Shown in pieces: positions 25,740 to 33,927 of a stretch of 64,000 bases of DNA. Where the stretch lies: NCBI RefSeq assembly GCF_003958625.1, contig NZ_RSEL01000020.1, positions 1 through 64,000 of the forward strand, read 5' to 3'. Source of the stretch: Tsuneonella rigui. GTDB taxonomy: Bacteria; Pseudomonadota; Alphaproteobacteria; Sphingomonadales; Sphingomonadaceae. Numbering within the stretch: position 1 is the first letter of the stretch; every line of letters begins with the position of its first letter. A model generated the notes under the pieces. The model saw only the letters and a program-made list of their open reading frames with translations, was not told where the DNA came from and did not search any database. The position numbers and the translations under genes are program-made.

Positions 25740-28700
25740 ATGATCAAGTTTAGGGCTGCGAGGGGGCTCGCGTTTTCGGTTTCGGCAGTTGCACTGGCCG
25801 TCACCACGTCGGCGTTTGCCCAGGATACCGAAAACCGTGCCGGCCAGCCGACGGGTGTCGCGACTAACGACACCGAAGAGCAGCCGGAACAGGCGGACAT
25901 CAGCAACACCGACGCCGAAGGCAACGTCGATGAAGGCGCGATCGTCGTCACCGGCTCGCGCATTCAGCGCACGACCACTTACAGCAGCATCTCGCCGCTC
26001 CAGGTTCTCGAGACCGAGACCCTGCAGGACACCGGCCAGTTCCAGGCCGCGCAGATCCTCCAGCAGTCGGAATCGGCCGCCGGTACGCAGATCGACGCGA
26101 CCTTCTCGGGCTTCGTGCTGAACAACGGCCCGAACTCGCAGACGCTCGACCTTCGCGGCCTGGGCGCGGATCGCACCCTGCTGCTGATCAACGGCCGCCG
26201 CATGGCGCCTGCCGGCGTCGAAGGCGCGCCGACCAGCCCGTCGATCAACCTGCTGCCGAGCTCGCTGATCGCGCGCTACGACCTGCTGCTCGACGGTGCG
26301 TCGTCGGTGTACGGTTCGGACGCGGTCGCCGGTGTGGGCAACATCATCCTGCGCAAGGACATTGACCGGCTTGAGCTGTTCGCGTCGGGCACGCTGCCGA
26401 CCCATGGCGGCGACAGCGATTACACGGCCAGCCTCGCGTGGGGTAAGAAGGGCTCGAACTGGTCGTTCGGTATCGGCGCAGAATACAACCACCGCGGCGA
26501 GATCCTGCTGCAGGACAAGCCGTGGCTCGCCGGCTGCGACCGTCACTACGAAGAAACCAGCACGGGCGAAATCCGCAACGTTGACCTGGGCACCAACGCC
26601 CAGGTGCAGGAAGACAGCGGCGGCACCATCAGCACCAGCGAAGGCGAGTGCAAGATCGGCCTGCTCGCCGGCCGTATTTTCCTCAACGGCACGTACTTCG
26701 GTTCGGTCTACGGCGACACCACCACCTATCCCTCGACCGGCAAGGCGGGCAACTCCGGCGTCCCGGGCTTCAGTGAATCGACGGACGCGTTCGGCCTGCC
26801 GGTCGACCGCAACGGCGACGGCATCCGCGACGTTGATTTCCAGAAGGTCAACCTCAACGGCCGTGAGCAGGACATCACGTTCGTCAGCCCCGAAGACCTG
26901 TACAACGTCATGGCCTATGGCGAGTACACCTTCGACGGCGACATGAACATCACGCCGTTCTTCGAAGCCAACTACAGCCGTTCGGACGTCAAGGTCGCGA
27001 ACAGCGGCACCCCGCAGCTGTTCCCGTTCGTGCGCGGCACCAATCAGTTCAACCCGTGCAACATCAGCCTTTCGGGCGGCGTGCGTATCAACCCGAACGG
27101 TGTTGACTGCCGCGCGGTCAATAACGTGTTCGAAGGCTTTGTCCCTGGCGGCGGTTTCCCGGCTAGCTACGCGCTCGGTACCGGCACCTCGGTTGCGGTG
27201 CAGCCGATCGTCGCGGTCCGCGGCGATCGTAACAACGTCAAAACCCGGCTGGAGCAATACCGCGGTGTGCTTGGTGTGCGCGGCGACCTGCCGTTCATCA
27301 ACATCAGCGGCGACAACGACTGGACCTTCGAGATCGCGGGCGTCTACTCGCACTCGCGCGGTACGTCGGTGCGCAATGGTATCCGCGAGGACAAGCTGGC
27401 GTTCGCGCTCGGCCTCGATCCGACCGGCGACTACACCGGCGACGGCGTGGTCGATAACAACGGCGACGGCATTGCCGACGACTACAACACCAACCAGTCG
27501 GCCCCTCCGTCGATCACCACGCCGTGTAACGCGGCTGGCCTGCGCAACCCTAACCTGGCCGCGCCGGACCTGATCGCGGGTTGCGTCCCGGTGAACCTGT
27601 TCGCCGCGTCGCTGTTCCCGGGCGGCCCGGTCGGCGACTTCGCCAGCCAGGCTGAGCGCGACTACCTGTTCGGTGCCCGCACCTTCCTGACCAAGTACGA
27701 CCAGACCGATATTTCGGCGTTCGTCCAGGGCAGCGTGTTCAACCTCCCCGGCGGTCCGGCGAAGGTCGTGCTCGGCGGCGAATATCGTAAGGACAAGCTC
27801 AACTCGCAGCCCGACTTCGTGGCTTCGAACGGCTTGGCCTACGGGTTCTTCGCCGACCAGGGCGCCCAGGGTTCGAAGGAAATCTGGGAAGCGTTCGGCG
27901 AAATCGACCTGCCGCTGATCACCGGCCAGACGATGGCCCAGGAACTGCGGCTCAACCTGTCGGGCCGTGCGACGCACGACCAGTACTACGGTTGGAACGA
28001 GACCTACTCGGTCAAGCTGGGCTGGCGTCCGGTCGAGCAGCTGCTGCTCAAGATGGCTGCGGGCACCTCGTTCCGTGCGCCGAACCTGCGCGAGAACTTC
28101 CTCGCGGGTCAGTCGGGCTTCAACACGATCATCGATCCGTGCGCGGTGCCGGCCGATGCCTACACCGGTCCGACCGACACCTACGATCCGTCGAAGGACA
28201 AGCGTGCGGGTTACATTATCGCCAACTGCATCCGCGAAGGCCGCGATCCGACCCGCGTCGGCATCCAACCCAAGCTGAACTCGAACAACGCCGCCAGCGC
28301 CGAAATCACCAGCGGTGGCAGCCTGTTGCTCGATCCGGAAACGTCGAAGTCGTTCACCACCGGCTTTGCGTTCCAGGAGCGGTTCGGCCCGGTCAACTTC
28401 AACTTCAACTTCAACTACTACAACATCCGCGTCAGCGGTGCGATCGCCGAGCCGACTGGTCAGTACATCGTGAACCAGTGCTTCAACGATCAGGACGGCG
28501 TCCGCAGCTCGTACTGTGATTTCATCAGCTACGATCAGGACCCGACCGGCCGCCAGCTGGTGGAGAAGGTGTTCGCCGGCTTCATCAACATCAACAAGGA
28601 GACGGTGAAGGGCATCGACCTCAACGCCAACTTCGACACCGATGTGCGGCTGTTCGGCGAGGATGTGGGCCTCGGCCTCAACCTGCGCGCAAACCACCTG

Positions 28701-29243
28701 ATCACGCGCAACACCGAACTGCTCAACGACGACGGCAGCCCGGACCTGAGCAAGGACGCCGGCACCTTCGGCTTCCCGCATTGGACCGGCCGGGCGACCT
28801 TCACCGCGAAGGTCAAGCGTCTGACGGCGACCTGGCAGACCCGCTGGATCGGCAAGGTTTCGGAGAAGGAAGACCAGATCGATCCGTTCGCGGATTACTT
28901 CGGCAACGGCCCGGACGGGAATCCGGTCGACGTCGACGGCGACGGTTCGGCCGACTTCTTCGGCGACACCTGCACCGGCGGCGGTTCGCCGAGCGGTGTG
29001 GTGGCCGGCGACGGCGTGTTCTGCCGCGACATCGGATGGGCGGGTAACTACTTCATCCACTCGGCTTCGCTGCGTTACACCACCGACCGCTGGGAAGCCC
29101 GCGTGGGTGTGAGCAACATCTTCGACAAGGCCCCGCCGCGGGTCGACAGCGACGAAGTGTTCTCGGTTGCCAACACCCCGATCGGCACCGGCTACGACCT
29201 CAACGGTCGCCAGTTCTTCGGCTCGGTGCAGCTGAAGTTCTAA
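25740..29243 (+). CDS. TonB-dependent receptor 2 with four DxDxDG-type loops
   Basis: A 1167-residue outer-membrane receptor, larger than the usual 700-1000. Signal peptide MIKFRAARGLAFSVSAVALA... ends AFA-QD. Plug start 'GAIVVTGSRIQRTTTYSS' is close to that of receptor 1, followed by 'TLLLINGRRMAPAGVEG' and 'ASSVYGSDAVAGVGNIIL'. Four calcium-loop-like elements are seen: D356RNGDGIRD364, D564YTGDGVVD572 immediately continued by D572NNGDGIAD580, and D1064VDGDGSAD1072. They probably lie in extracellular loops, which is inference. The barrel ends FFGSVQLKF with the expected terminal Phe. ATG at 25740 follows GGGAG; the earlier in-frame ATG has no signal peptide. A terminator follows, so the receptor is a separate transcript from the sulfotransferase downstream. 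Confidence 0.93.
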   Translation: MIKFRAARGLAFSVSAVALAVTTSAFAQDTENRAGQPTGVATNDTEEQPEQADISNTDAEGNVDEGAIVVTGSRIQRTTTYSSISPLQVLETETLQDTGQFQAAQILQQSESAAGTQIDATFSGFVLNNGPNSQTLDLRGLGADRTLLLINGRRMAPAGVEGAPTSPSINLLPSSLIARYDLLLDGASSVYGSDAVAGVGNIILRKDIDRLELFASGTLPTHGGDSDYTASLAWGKKGSNWSFGIGAEYNHRGEILLQDKPWLAGCDRHYEETSTGEIRNVDLGTNAQVQEDSGGTISTSEGECKIGLLAGRIFLNGTYFGSVYGDTTTYPSTGKAGNSGVPGFSESTDAFGLPVDRNGDGIRDVDFQKVNLNGREQDITFVSPEDLYNVMAYGEYTFDGDMNITPFFEANYSRSDVKVANSGTPQLFPFVRGTNQFNPCNISLSGGVRINPNGVDCRAVNNVFEGFVPGGGFPASYALGTGTSVAVQPIVAVRGDRNNVKTRLEQYRGVLGVRGDLPFINISGDNDWTFEIAGVYSHSRGTSVRNGIREDKLAFALGLDPTGDYTGDGVVDNNGDGIADDYNTNQSAPPSITTPCNAAGLRNPNLAAPDLIAGCVPVNLFAASLFPGGPVGDFASQAERDYLFGARTFLTKYDQTDISAFVQGSVFNLPGGPAKVVLGGEYRKDKLNSQPDFVASNGLAYGFFADQGAQGSKEIWEAFGEIDLPLITGQTMAQELRLNLSGRATHDQYYGWNETYSVKLGWRPVEQLLLKMAAGTSFRAPNLRENFLAGQSGFNTIIDPCAVPADAYTGPTDTYDPSKDKRAGYIIANCIREGRDPTRVGIQPKLNSNNAASAEITSGGSLLLDPETSKSFTTGFAFQERFGPVNFNFNFNYYNIRVSGAIAEPTGQYIVNQCFNDQDGVRSSYCDFISYDQDPTGRQLVEKVFAGFININKETVKGIDLNANFDTDVRLFGEDVGLGLNLRANHLITRNTELLNDDGSPDLSKDAGTFGFPHWTGRATFTAKVKRLTATWQTRWIGKVSEKEDQIDPFADYFGNGPDGNPVDVDGDGSADFFGDTCTGGGSPSGVVAGDGVFCRDIGWAGNYFIHSASLRYTTDRWEARVGVSNIFDKAPPRVDSDEVFSVANTPIGTGYDLNGRQFFGSVQLKF

Positions 29244-29267
29244 GCCGGTCCACTCGGACCCAAATCG

Positions 29268-29302
29268 AAGGGCCCCCTGCTTCGGCACGGGGCCCTTTTT
29301 TT
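29268..29302 (+). terminator. rho-independent terminator after receptor 2
   Basis: AAGGGCCCC-loop-GGGGCCC followed by seven T, starting about 25 bases after the receptor 2 stop codon. It separates receptor 2 from the sulfotransferase/oxygenase operon whose ATG is 57 bases further on. Confidence 0.92.
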
Positions 29303-29358
29303 GACCCAGATCAGCGGACCGGGTTCCCGCGCGCGTCGCCGAACCCTAGGAACACCAG

Positions 29359-30798
29359 ATGGAGATCGACTGGGCAGAGCTTTCCGAACAGGCGACCCGC
29401 GCCTTGCGCGAAGATCGGCTGGCCGAGGCGGTCGCGCTGTTCGAACGCATCGTCGAGCTGGTGCCCGAGGCGGGTAACAACTGGTTCAACCTCGGCTACG
29501 CCAAGCGCGGTGCGCGCGATTTCGACGGCGCGCTGGCGGCCTACAGCAAGGCGCTGCGGGTAGGCGGGCTAGGTGAGCCGCAGGCCGCGCACGTCAACCG
29601 CGCGATCATCTTCAAGGACGATCTCGGCCAGAACCGCGAGGCGGAACGTGAACTGCGCAAAGCCCTGCGGATCGCACCGAACGATCAGCATGCCTGGTTC
29701 AACCTCGGGCTGCTGTACGAGACCGAAGGCCGCAAGGAAGACGCTCGCGCCGCCCACCAGCGCGCGGTTGCCGCCGATCCGCTGTGCGCGCCGGCGCACG
29801 CGCGGCTGGGGACGCTCGAAGAGGATCCGGAGCGTGCAGTCGCTCTGCTCGTCGCGGCACTCAGGCGCGGCGTATTCCCCGGCGAGGGTGCATCGGCGAT
29901 CGAGTTCTCGCTCGCGAACGCGCTCGACCGGGCGGGCCGCTATGACGAGGCTTTCATGGTCGTCACCAAGGCGAATGCGCGCAAGGCCGCGATGCGGCGA
30001 CCGCAGTTCCGGTACGATCCGGCTGCGCATGCAGCGTTGGTGGATGCGCTGATCGCGGCCTATCCCGATCGCCCTTCAGGGCGGGCCGAGCACGGCGACT
30101 TGCGCCCGATTTTCATGTGCGGGCTGTTCCGATCGGGCTCAACGCTGTGCGAGAACCGGCTGGCGCGGCATCCGAGAATCGCCGCGGGCGGCGAGCTCGA
30201 CGCGATCCCGCTGATGGTGCGCGACGAGCTGCAGCCCTATCCTGCGGCCGCGGTCCAGTTGGGTACAGACAAGCGCGGGGCACTGCGGGAGGCATACCTC
30301 GCCGCCCTCGACCGCGTCGACCGCCGCGCGGCACATGTGTCCGACAAGCGGTCGGACAATTTCCTGCACCTCGGTCTGATCAAGACGCTCTTTCCTGGCG
30401 CACCGATCGTCCACACCGCGCGCGATCTGCTCGATGTCGCCGTATCGACCTACTTCCTCGATTTCGCCGAGCACTTCGGTCACACCACGCGCCTGGAGGA
30501 TATCGCGCATTACCTGGGGCAGTATCGCCGCCTGATGGATCATTGGGCCGGTGTGTTCGGCGACGATATCGTCACCGTGCAATACGAGCAGATGGTCGTC
30601 GATCCGGACGCCGCGCTGGCGCCGGTCTACTCCGCTTGGGGGCTCGATGCCGCAGCGGGGGCGAGCAAGCGCAAGGCGGCACCGGTCCGCACCCCGAGCA
30701 CCTGGGCGGTGCGCGGCAAGCTGCACACTGGCTCCATCGACCGCTGGCGTAATTACGAAAGACACCTCGGGCCGGTCCGCGAGGCGCTTGGATTGTGA
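29359..30798 (+). CDS. TPR-sulfotransferase 1
   Basis: A 479-residue cytosolic-looking protein (no signal peptide) with two parts. Residues 1-210 are TPR repeats (NWFNLGYAKRGARDFDGALA, HAWFNLGLLYETEGRKEDA). Residues 245-479 are a sulfotransferase domain: 5'-phosphosulfate loop of PAPS in 'FMCGLFRSGSTL' (about 252-263), then 'DKRSDNFLHLG' (about 329-339) and the 3'-phosphate element with Arg355 and Ser363 in 'HTARDLLDVAVST'. This arrangement resembles the protein-tyrosine sulfotransferase-like Sulfotransfer_3 group; the TPRs suggest that the acceptor is a peptide or protein. The next gene starts inside its stop codon (GTGA), so the two are translationally coupled. Confidence 0.87.
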   Translation: MEIDWAELSEQATRALREDRLAEAVALFERIVELVPEAGNNWFNLGYAKRGARDFDGALAAYSKALRVGGLGEPQAAHVNRAIIFKDDLGQNREAERELRKALRIAPNDQHAWFNLGLLYETEGRKEDARAAHQRAVAADPLCAPAHARLGTLEEDPERAVALLVAALRRGVFPGEGASAIEFSLANALDRAGRYDEAFMVVTKANARKAAMRRPQFRYDPAAHAALVDALIAAYPDRPSGRAEHGDLRPIFMCGLFRSGSTLCENRLARHPRIAAGGELDAIPLMVRDELQPYPAAAVQLGTDKRGALREAYLAALDRVDRRAAHVSDKRSDNFLHLGLIKTLFPGAPIVHTARDLLDVAVSTYFLDFAEHFGHTTRLEDIAHYLGQYRRLMDHWAGVFGDDIVTVQYEQMVVDPDAALAPVYSAWGLDAAAGASKRKAAPVRTPSTWAVRGKLHTGSIDRWRNYERHLGPVREALGL

Positions 30799-31523
30799 CG
30801 ATCGAGCTTAACCCACGGCCCGATGCCCCACTTCTCGCCGCGCGCTACGCGACCGAGGGCGCGGTTTCGGTGCCCGGCTTTCTCTCGCCCGCCAGCGCGG
30901 AGGAACTCGCGGCCGAGCTGGCGCAGGCCGAGCTGTGGGTCGAAATCTTCCGCGCCGGGGAGAAAGTCTACGAGATGCCGCACGCGCAGTTTCTCGCCTT
31001 GCCCGCTGCGCAAAAGGACGAGTTGCGCCGCAAGATCGAGGATGCCGCGCGCGGCGGCTTGCAGTACCGTTATCGCGCGATCCGGGTGTCGGAGGACGCG
31101 GCCGAGCGAATGACGCGCGGACTGGCGCTCGATCGCTTCGCCGATGCGCTCAACGCGCCCGCCACGATCGACCTGCTCCGGACCATCACCGGATCGGCTT
31201 CACTCGACTTTGCCGATGCGCAAGCCACCGACTATCGGGCGGGCGACTTCCTGACCACGCACGACGATGCGATCGAGGGCAAGAACCGCGTCGCCGCCTA
31301 CGTCTACAGCCTCACCTCGCACTGGCAGGCCGACTGGGGCGGGCTGCTGCTGTTCGAGCGCGGCGCCGAAGTGACCGGATTCGTCCCCGATTACAACGTG
31401 CTGCGCCTGTTCGCCGTGCCGAGCACGCATCACGTCAGCTACGTCGCGCCGTGGGTCGACGCGCGGCGGTTGTCGGTCACCGGTTGGCTGCGCTCGCGCG
31501 TGTCCGGTCAGAGCGGGGCGTAG
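30795..31523 (+). CDS. 2-oxoglutarate/Fe(II) dioxygenase, prolyl-hydroxylase (Tpa1/EGL-9)-like
   Basis: A 242-residue enzyme of the 2OG-Fe(II) oxygenase superfamily, closest by eye to the Tpa1/EGL-9 prolyl-hydroxylase group (COG3751 type). The double-stranded beta-helix core has the iron triad HxD...H as His156, Asp158 and probably His212, and the 2-oxoglutarate-binding Arg225 in 'RRLSVTGW'. Family segments 'RVAAYVYSLTSHW', 'DWGGLLLF' and 'LRLFAVPSTHHVSYV' are in order. Relatives hydroxylate proline in proteins. The GTG start overlaps the TPR-sulfotransferase stop by four bases, and the 3' end overlaps the convergent sulfotransferase 2 gene by 16 bases. A joint role with the sulfotransferases in modifying a peptide or protein is inferred. 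Confidence 0.86.
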   Translation: MTIELNPRPDAPLLAARYATEGAVSVPGFLSPASAEELAAELAQAELWVEIFRAGEKVYEMPHAQFLALPAAQKDELRRKIEDAARGGLQYRYRAIRVSEDAAERMTRGLALDRFADALNAPATIDLLRTITGSASLDFADAQATDYRAGDFLTTHDDAIEGKNRVAAYVYSLTSHWQADWGGLLLFERGAEVTGFVPDYNVLRLFAVPSTHHVSYVAPWVDARRLSVTGWLRSRVSGQSGA

Positions 31524-33493
31524 CCGAACTTCTCGACCCACGGGGCCAGGATCGGGAAGATCGGCTCCATGTGCTTGGCGTACGCTTCCCACCGGCCGCT
31601 CGAGCGGGTGTACACCTTCTCGGTCACCTGCGCGTAGCTTGGGGTGCGGATGTACCCGCGGTCGCGCGCGGTCTTCTGGTGGTTCAGCAGCGCGTCGTCC
31701 CACTCCAGCCCCAGGAAGGCGATCAGCGGCCGCAGCTCGCTCTCGAGGTCCTGCACCATATCTTCGTATCGGACGGTGTGGACGTCGAGCGGAAGGATTT
31801 CGCGCGCGCGCTCCCAATGGCTCATCGCGGCGTCGTAGAACCGGGCGCCGTTCTCCAGCGTCAGGAAGCTCGACATCGCGCTGGTGACGCGGAAATTCTG
31901 CATGAAGCAGCTCAGCACCACGTCGCATGGATGGCGCAGCGCGAACACGAACTTGGCGTCGGGGAATGCGCGGTGCACGTAGGCCGCGCGCAGCGTCATC
32001 AGCGGGAACTTGTCGATCACCAGCTTGCCCGGCGCGACCGCGCCGCCGGCGCGCAATTCCGCGAAATAGGCCGCGCGCATCATCCCGATCCGGTCGCGCG
32101 GCAGCGTCGGCAAGGATTCGAGGTTCTGCGCAATCTCCCGCAGGCGGGTGATCATCTCCTGCTCTTCGCGCACCTCGGTGTCCTCGTGACCCATCAGGAT
32201 CGTGTCGAGCAGGGTGGTGCCTGAACGAAGGAAGCCGCCGAGGAAGGCGGGGGAGGGGCGGCCGTCTGGCGGCGGGCTGCCGGTCCAGCGCGCGAACCAT
32301 TCGGGCGTCAGCTTGGCGGTGTTGGCCTGAATGTTCGCGGTGTACTCGGTCCCGGGATGGCGCTGACCGGCGGGGGTCAGGATCATCTCGTGGTTCATCG
32401 CGCTGAACGACGCGAACGCCTTGTCGGCATCGCCCAGCCGGTCGGCGAGCTGGCCGATCAGCTGCTCGCGCGCATACTCGTCCATCCCTTCGGGATGGTT
32501 CGCCTCGATGATCTCGAGCGCCTGAGCGTTGTTGCCCTGGCGGCGCAGGATCAGCGCCTCGCAATAGCGCAGCTCGGGACCATCCGCACCGTGCGCGCGG
32601 GCTTCGTTCGCCAGAGCCTCGATCTCATCCTCGCGATTCTCGCGTTCGAGCTGGAGGGCGAGGTTGAGCAGCGCGCTCGCATGGCCGGGCGCGATGGTGA
32701 GCGCGGTGCGGTATGCGCGTTCCGCCTCGGGTAGCCGCTCCATGCCGGCGTAACACAGCCCGATCATGACGATGACCTGCGGGTCGCGCTGACCGCCACG
32801 CGCCGCCTCGGACAAGCGTCCGAGCGCCTGTTCGTGAAAGCCGTAGCGAAGGAGGGACTTGCCGAGCTCCAGATTGAGCTCGGCGTCTTGCGGGCTCAGC
32901 GCGAGGGCGCGGTCGAACGCCTCGATCGCCGCGTCGAAATGCTTCGCGATGCTGCGCGCGCGTCCGAGGTTGAGCCACACTTGCGGCTGCTGGGGATCGA
33001 GCTGCGCCGCGCGTTCCAGCACCGCCACGGCTTCGTCCGCGCGGCCCACTTCGGTCAGCGCGTTGCCGTAGTTGTTGAGGATCCGGACATCGCGCGGATG
33101 CTGCGCCGCCAAGGCTGACAGGCGCTCGGCGGCGGCTTCGACGTCTCCGGTCAGCTTGGCCGCCTGCGCGATCACCTGCTGCGCCGCGGCGTCCTGGCCG
33201 AGCGGTGCGCACAGGGCCTCTACCTCGGCCGGCAGCCCCGCGTCGATCGCGGCGCGCGCGGCATTGAGCCGAAGCTGCTTGTCGCCTGGCGCCAGTCCGA
33301 TCGCGCGTTTGAGGGTCGCAAAGCCGGTTTCGGGATCGCCGGACTGCGCCTGGGCGATGCCGAGGAATTGCAGCACTTGCGCATTGGCGGGCTGACTCAA
33401 GGCAGCGCGCTGAGCGAGATCACGCGCACGCGCGAAATCGCCCCCGCGAAATGCGCCGGTAGCTTGCGCCATGATGCTGGCGAGATCGTTCAT
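31508..33493 (-). CDS. TPR-sulfotransferase 2
   Basis: A 661-residue relative of the 29359-30798 protein with a longer repeat region. Residues 1 to about 390 are TPRs (ARDLAQRAALSQPANAQVLQ, VWLNLGRARSIAKHFDAAIE, LNLELGKSLLRYGFHEQALG). The C-terminal sulfotransferase domain has the PAPS loop 'GGFLRSGTTLLDTIL' near residue 420 and the 3'-phosphate element 'FALRHPCDVVLSCFMQNF'. There is no signal peptide. The start ATG at 33493 gives a standard TPR N-terminus; the frame remains open upstream through the next gene but reads as Arg/Ser-rich noise. It is on the opposite strand to sulfotransferase 1 and the oxygenase, meeting the oxygenase tail to tail with a 16-base overlap. It is probably co-transcribed with the 82-residue gene upstream, 49 bases away. 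Confidence 0.87.
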   Translation of the reverse strand: MNDLASIMAQATGAFRGGDFARARDLAQRAALSQPANAQVLQFLGIAQAQSGDPETGFATLKRAIGLAPGDKQLRLNAARAAIDAGLPAEVEALCAPLGQDAAAQQVIAQAAKLTGDVEAAAERLSALAAQHPRDVRILNNYGNALTEVGRADEAVAVLERAAQLDPQQPQVWLNLGRARSIAKHFDAAIEAFDRALALSPQDAELNLELGKSLLRYGFHEQALGRLSEAARGGQRDPQVIVMIGLCYAGMERLPEAERAYRTALTIAPGHASALLNLALQLERENREDEIEALANEARAHGADGPELRYCEALILRRQGNNAQALEIIEANHPEGMDEYAREQLIGQLADRLGDADKAFASFSAMNHEMILTPAGQRHPGTEYTANIQANTAKLTPEWFARWTGSPPPDGRPSPAFLGGFLRSGTTLLDTILMGHEDTEVREEQEMITRLREIAQNLESLPTLPRDRIGMMRAAYFAELRAGGAVAPGKLVIDKFPLMTLRAAYVHRAFPDAKFVFALRHPCDVVLSCFMQNFRVTSAMSSFLTLENGARFYDAAMSHWERAREILPLDVHTVRYEDMVQDLESELRPLIAFLGLEWDDALLNHQKTARDRGYIRTPSYAQVTEKVYTRSSGRWEAYAKHMEPIFPILAPWVEKFGYAPL

Positions 33494-33542
33494 CGGTTTA
33501 TCGGGTGCGATCGTGGACGGCACAAAGGCTGCCGTCGTTCCT

Positions 33543-33791
33543 CTACCGCTCGCGCGGAATGAAGATTTTGTGACGGCTCTGGTTCTCGGCGAAGTCGCGC
33601 TTGTTCGCCTCGGCAATCGCCTCCCACTGGCCGCGCGTGAGGCACGTCTTGGTCGTGAAGCGCGAATTGACCTTCTTTTCCCGCTTGCAGATGACTTCGT
33701 CCGGGTCTTTCGGCGCGGCATCGGCCTGCGCCAGCACCGGCACCGCGATCACCGCGAATCCGAGCATCAAACCTGCAACTGCGATCTTCAT
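33543..33791 (-). CDS. small secreted two-cysteine protein
   Basis: An 82-residue exported protein. A clear signal peptide (MKIAVAGLMLGFAVIAVPVLA, cleavage before QAD) leaves a mature chain of about 61 residues with exactly two cysteines, in 'DEVICKREKK' and 'TKTCLTRGQWE', likely to form a disulfide in the periplasm. The mature part is charged and ends KIFIPRER. Similar small proteins with an 'ICK-E...CLTR-QWE' pattern are, from memory, common in sphingomonads, but their function is unknown. It sits between TPR-sulfotransferase 2 and TonB receptor 3. Start chosen at 33791 because it gives the signal peptide directly. Confidence 0.75.
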   Translation of the reverse strand: MKIAVAGLMLGFAVIAVPVLAQADAAPKDPDEVICKREKKVNSRFTTKTCLTRGQWEAIAEANKRDFAENQSRHKIFIPRER

Positions 33792-33872
33792 TTCATCGGT
33801 CCCTCACACGAGGGCTGAGGATAGCAGGCCGGCGGGCAAAATTGAAGAGCGGCCGCGACTGCCCGGCGCAAC

Positions 33873-33902
33873 GAAAAAGGGCGGAGCCGAAGCCCCGCCC
33901 TT
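33873..33902 (-). terminator. rho-independent terminator of TonB receptor 3
   Basis: On the minus strand GGGCGGGGCTTCGGCTCCGCCC is followed by five T. The stem is strong with a UUCG loop. It lies about 25 bases after the receptor 3 stop codon. Confidence 0.92.
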
Positions 33903-33927
33903 GTTCTTGTTCGCCTTGCGGCCAGGA

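Noticed and set aside
22297-29288. Very long open frames antisense to the TonB receptors (over 1000 codons each on the opposite strand, also over 33601-37125)
   Set aside because: They read as Val/Arg/Glu/Ala/Asp-rich sequence with no domain, signal peptide or ribosome-binding site. They are a by-product of GC-rich third positions on the coding strand.
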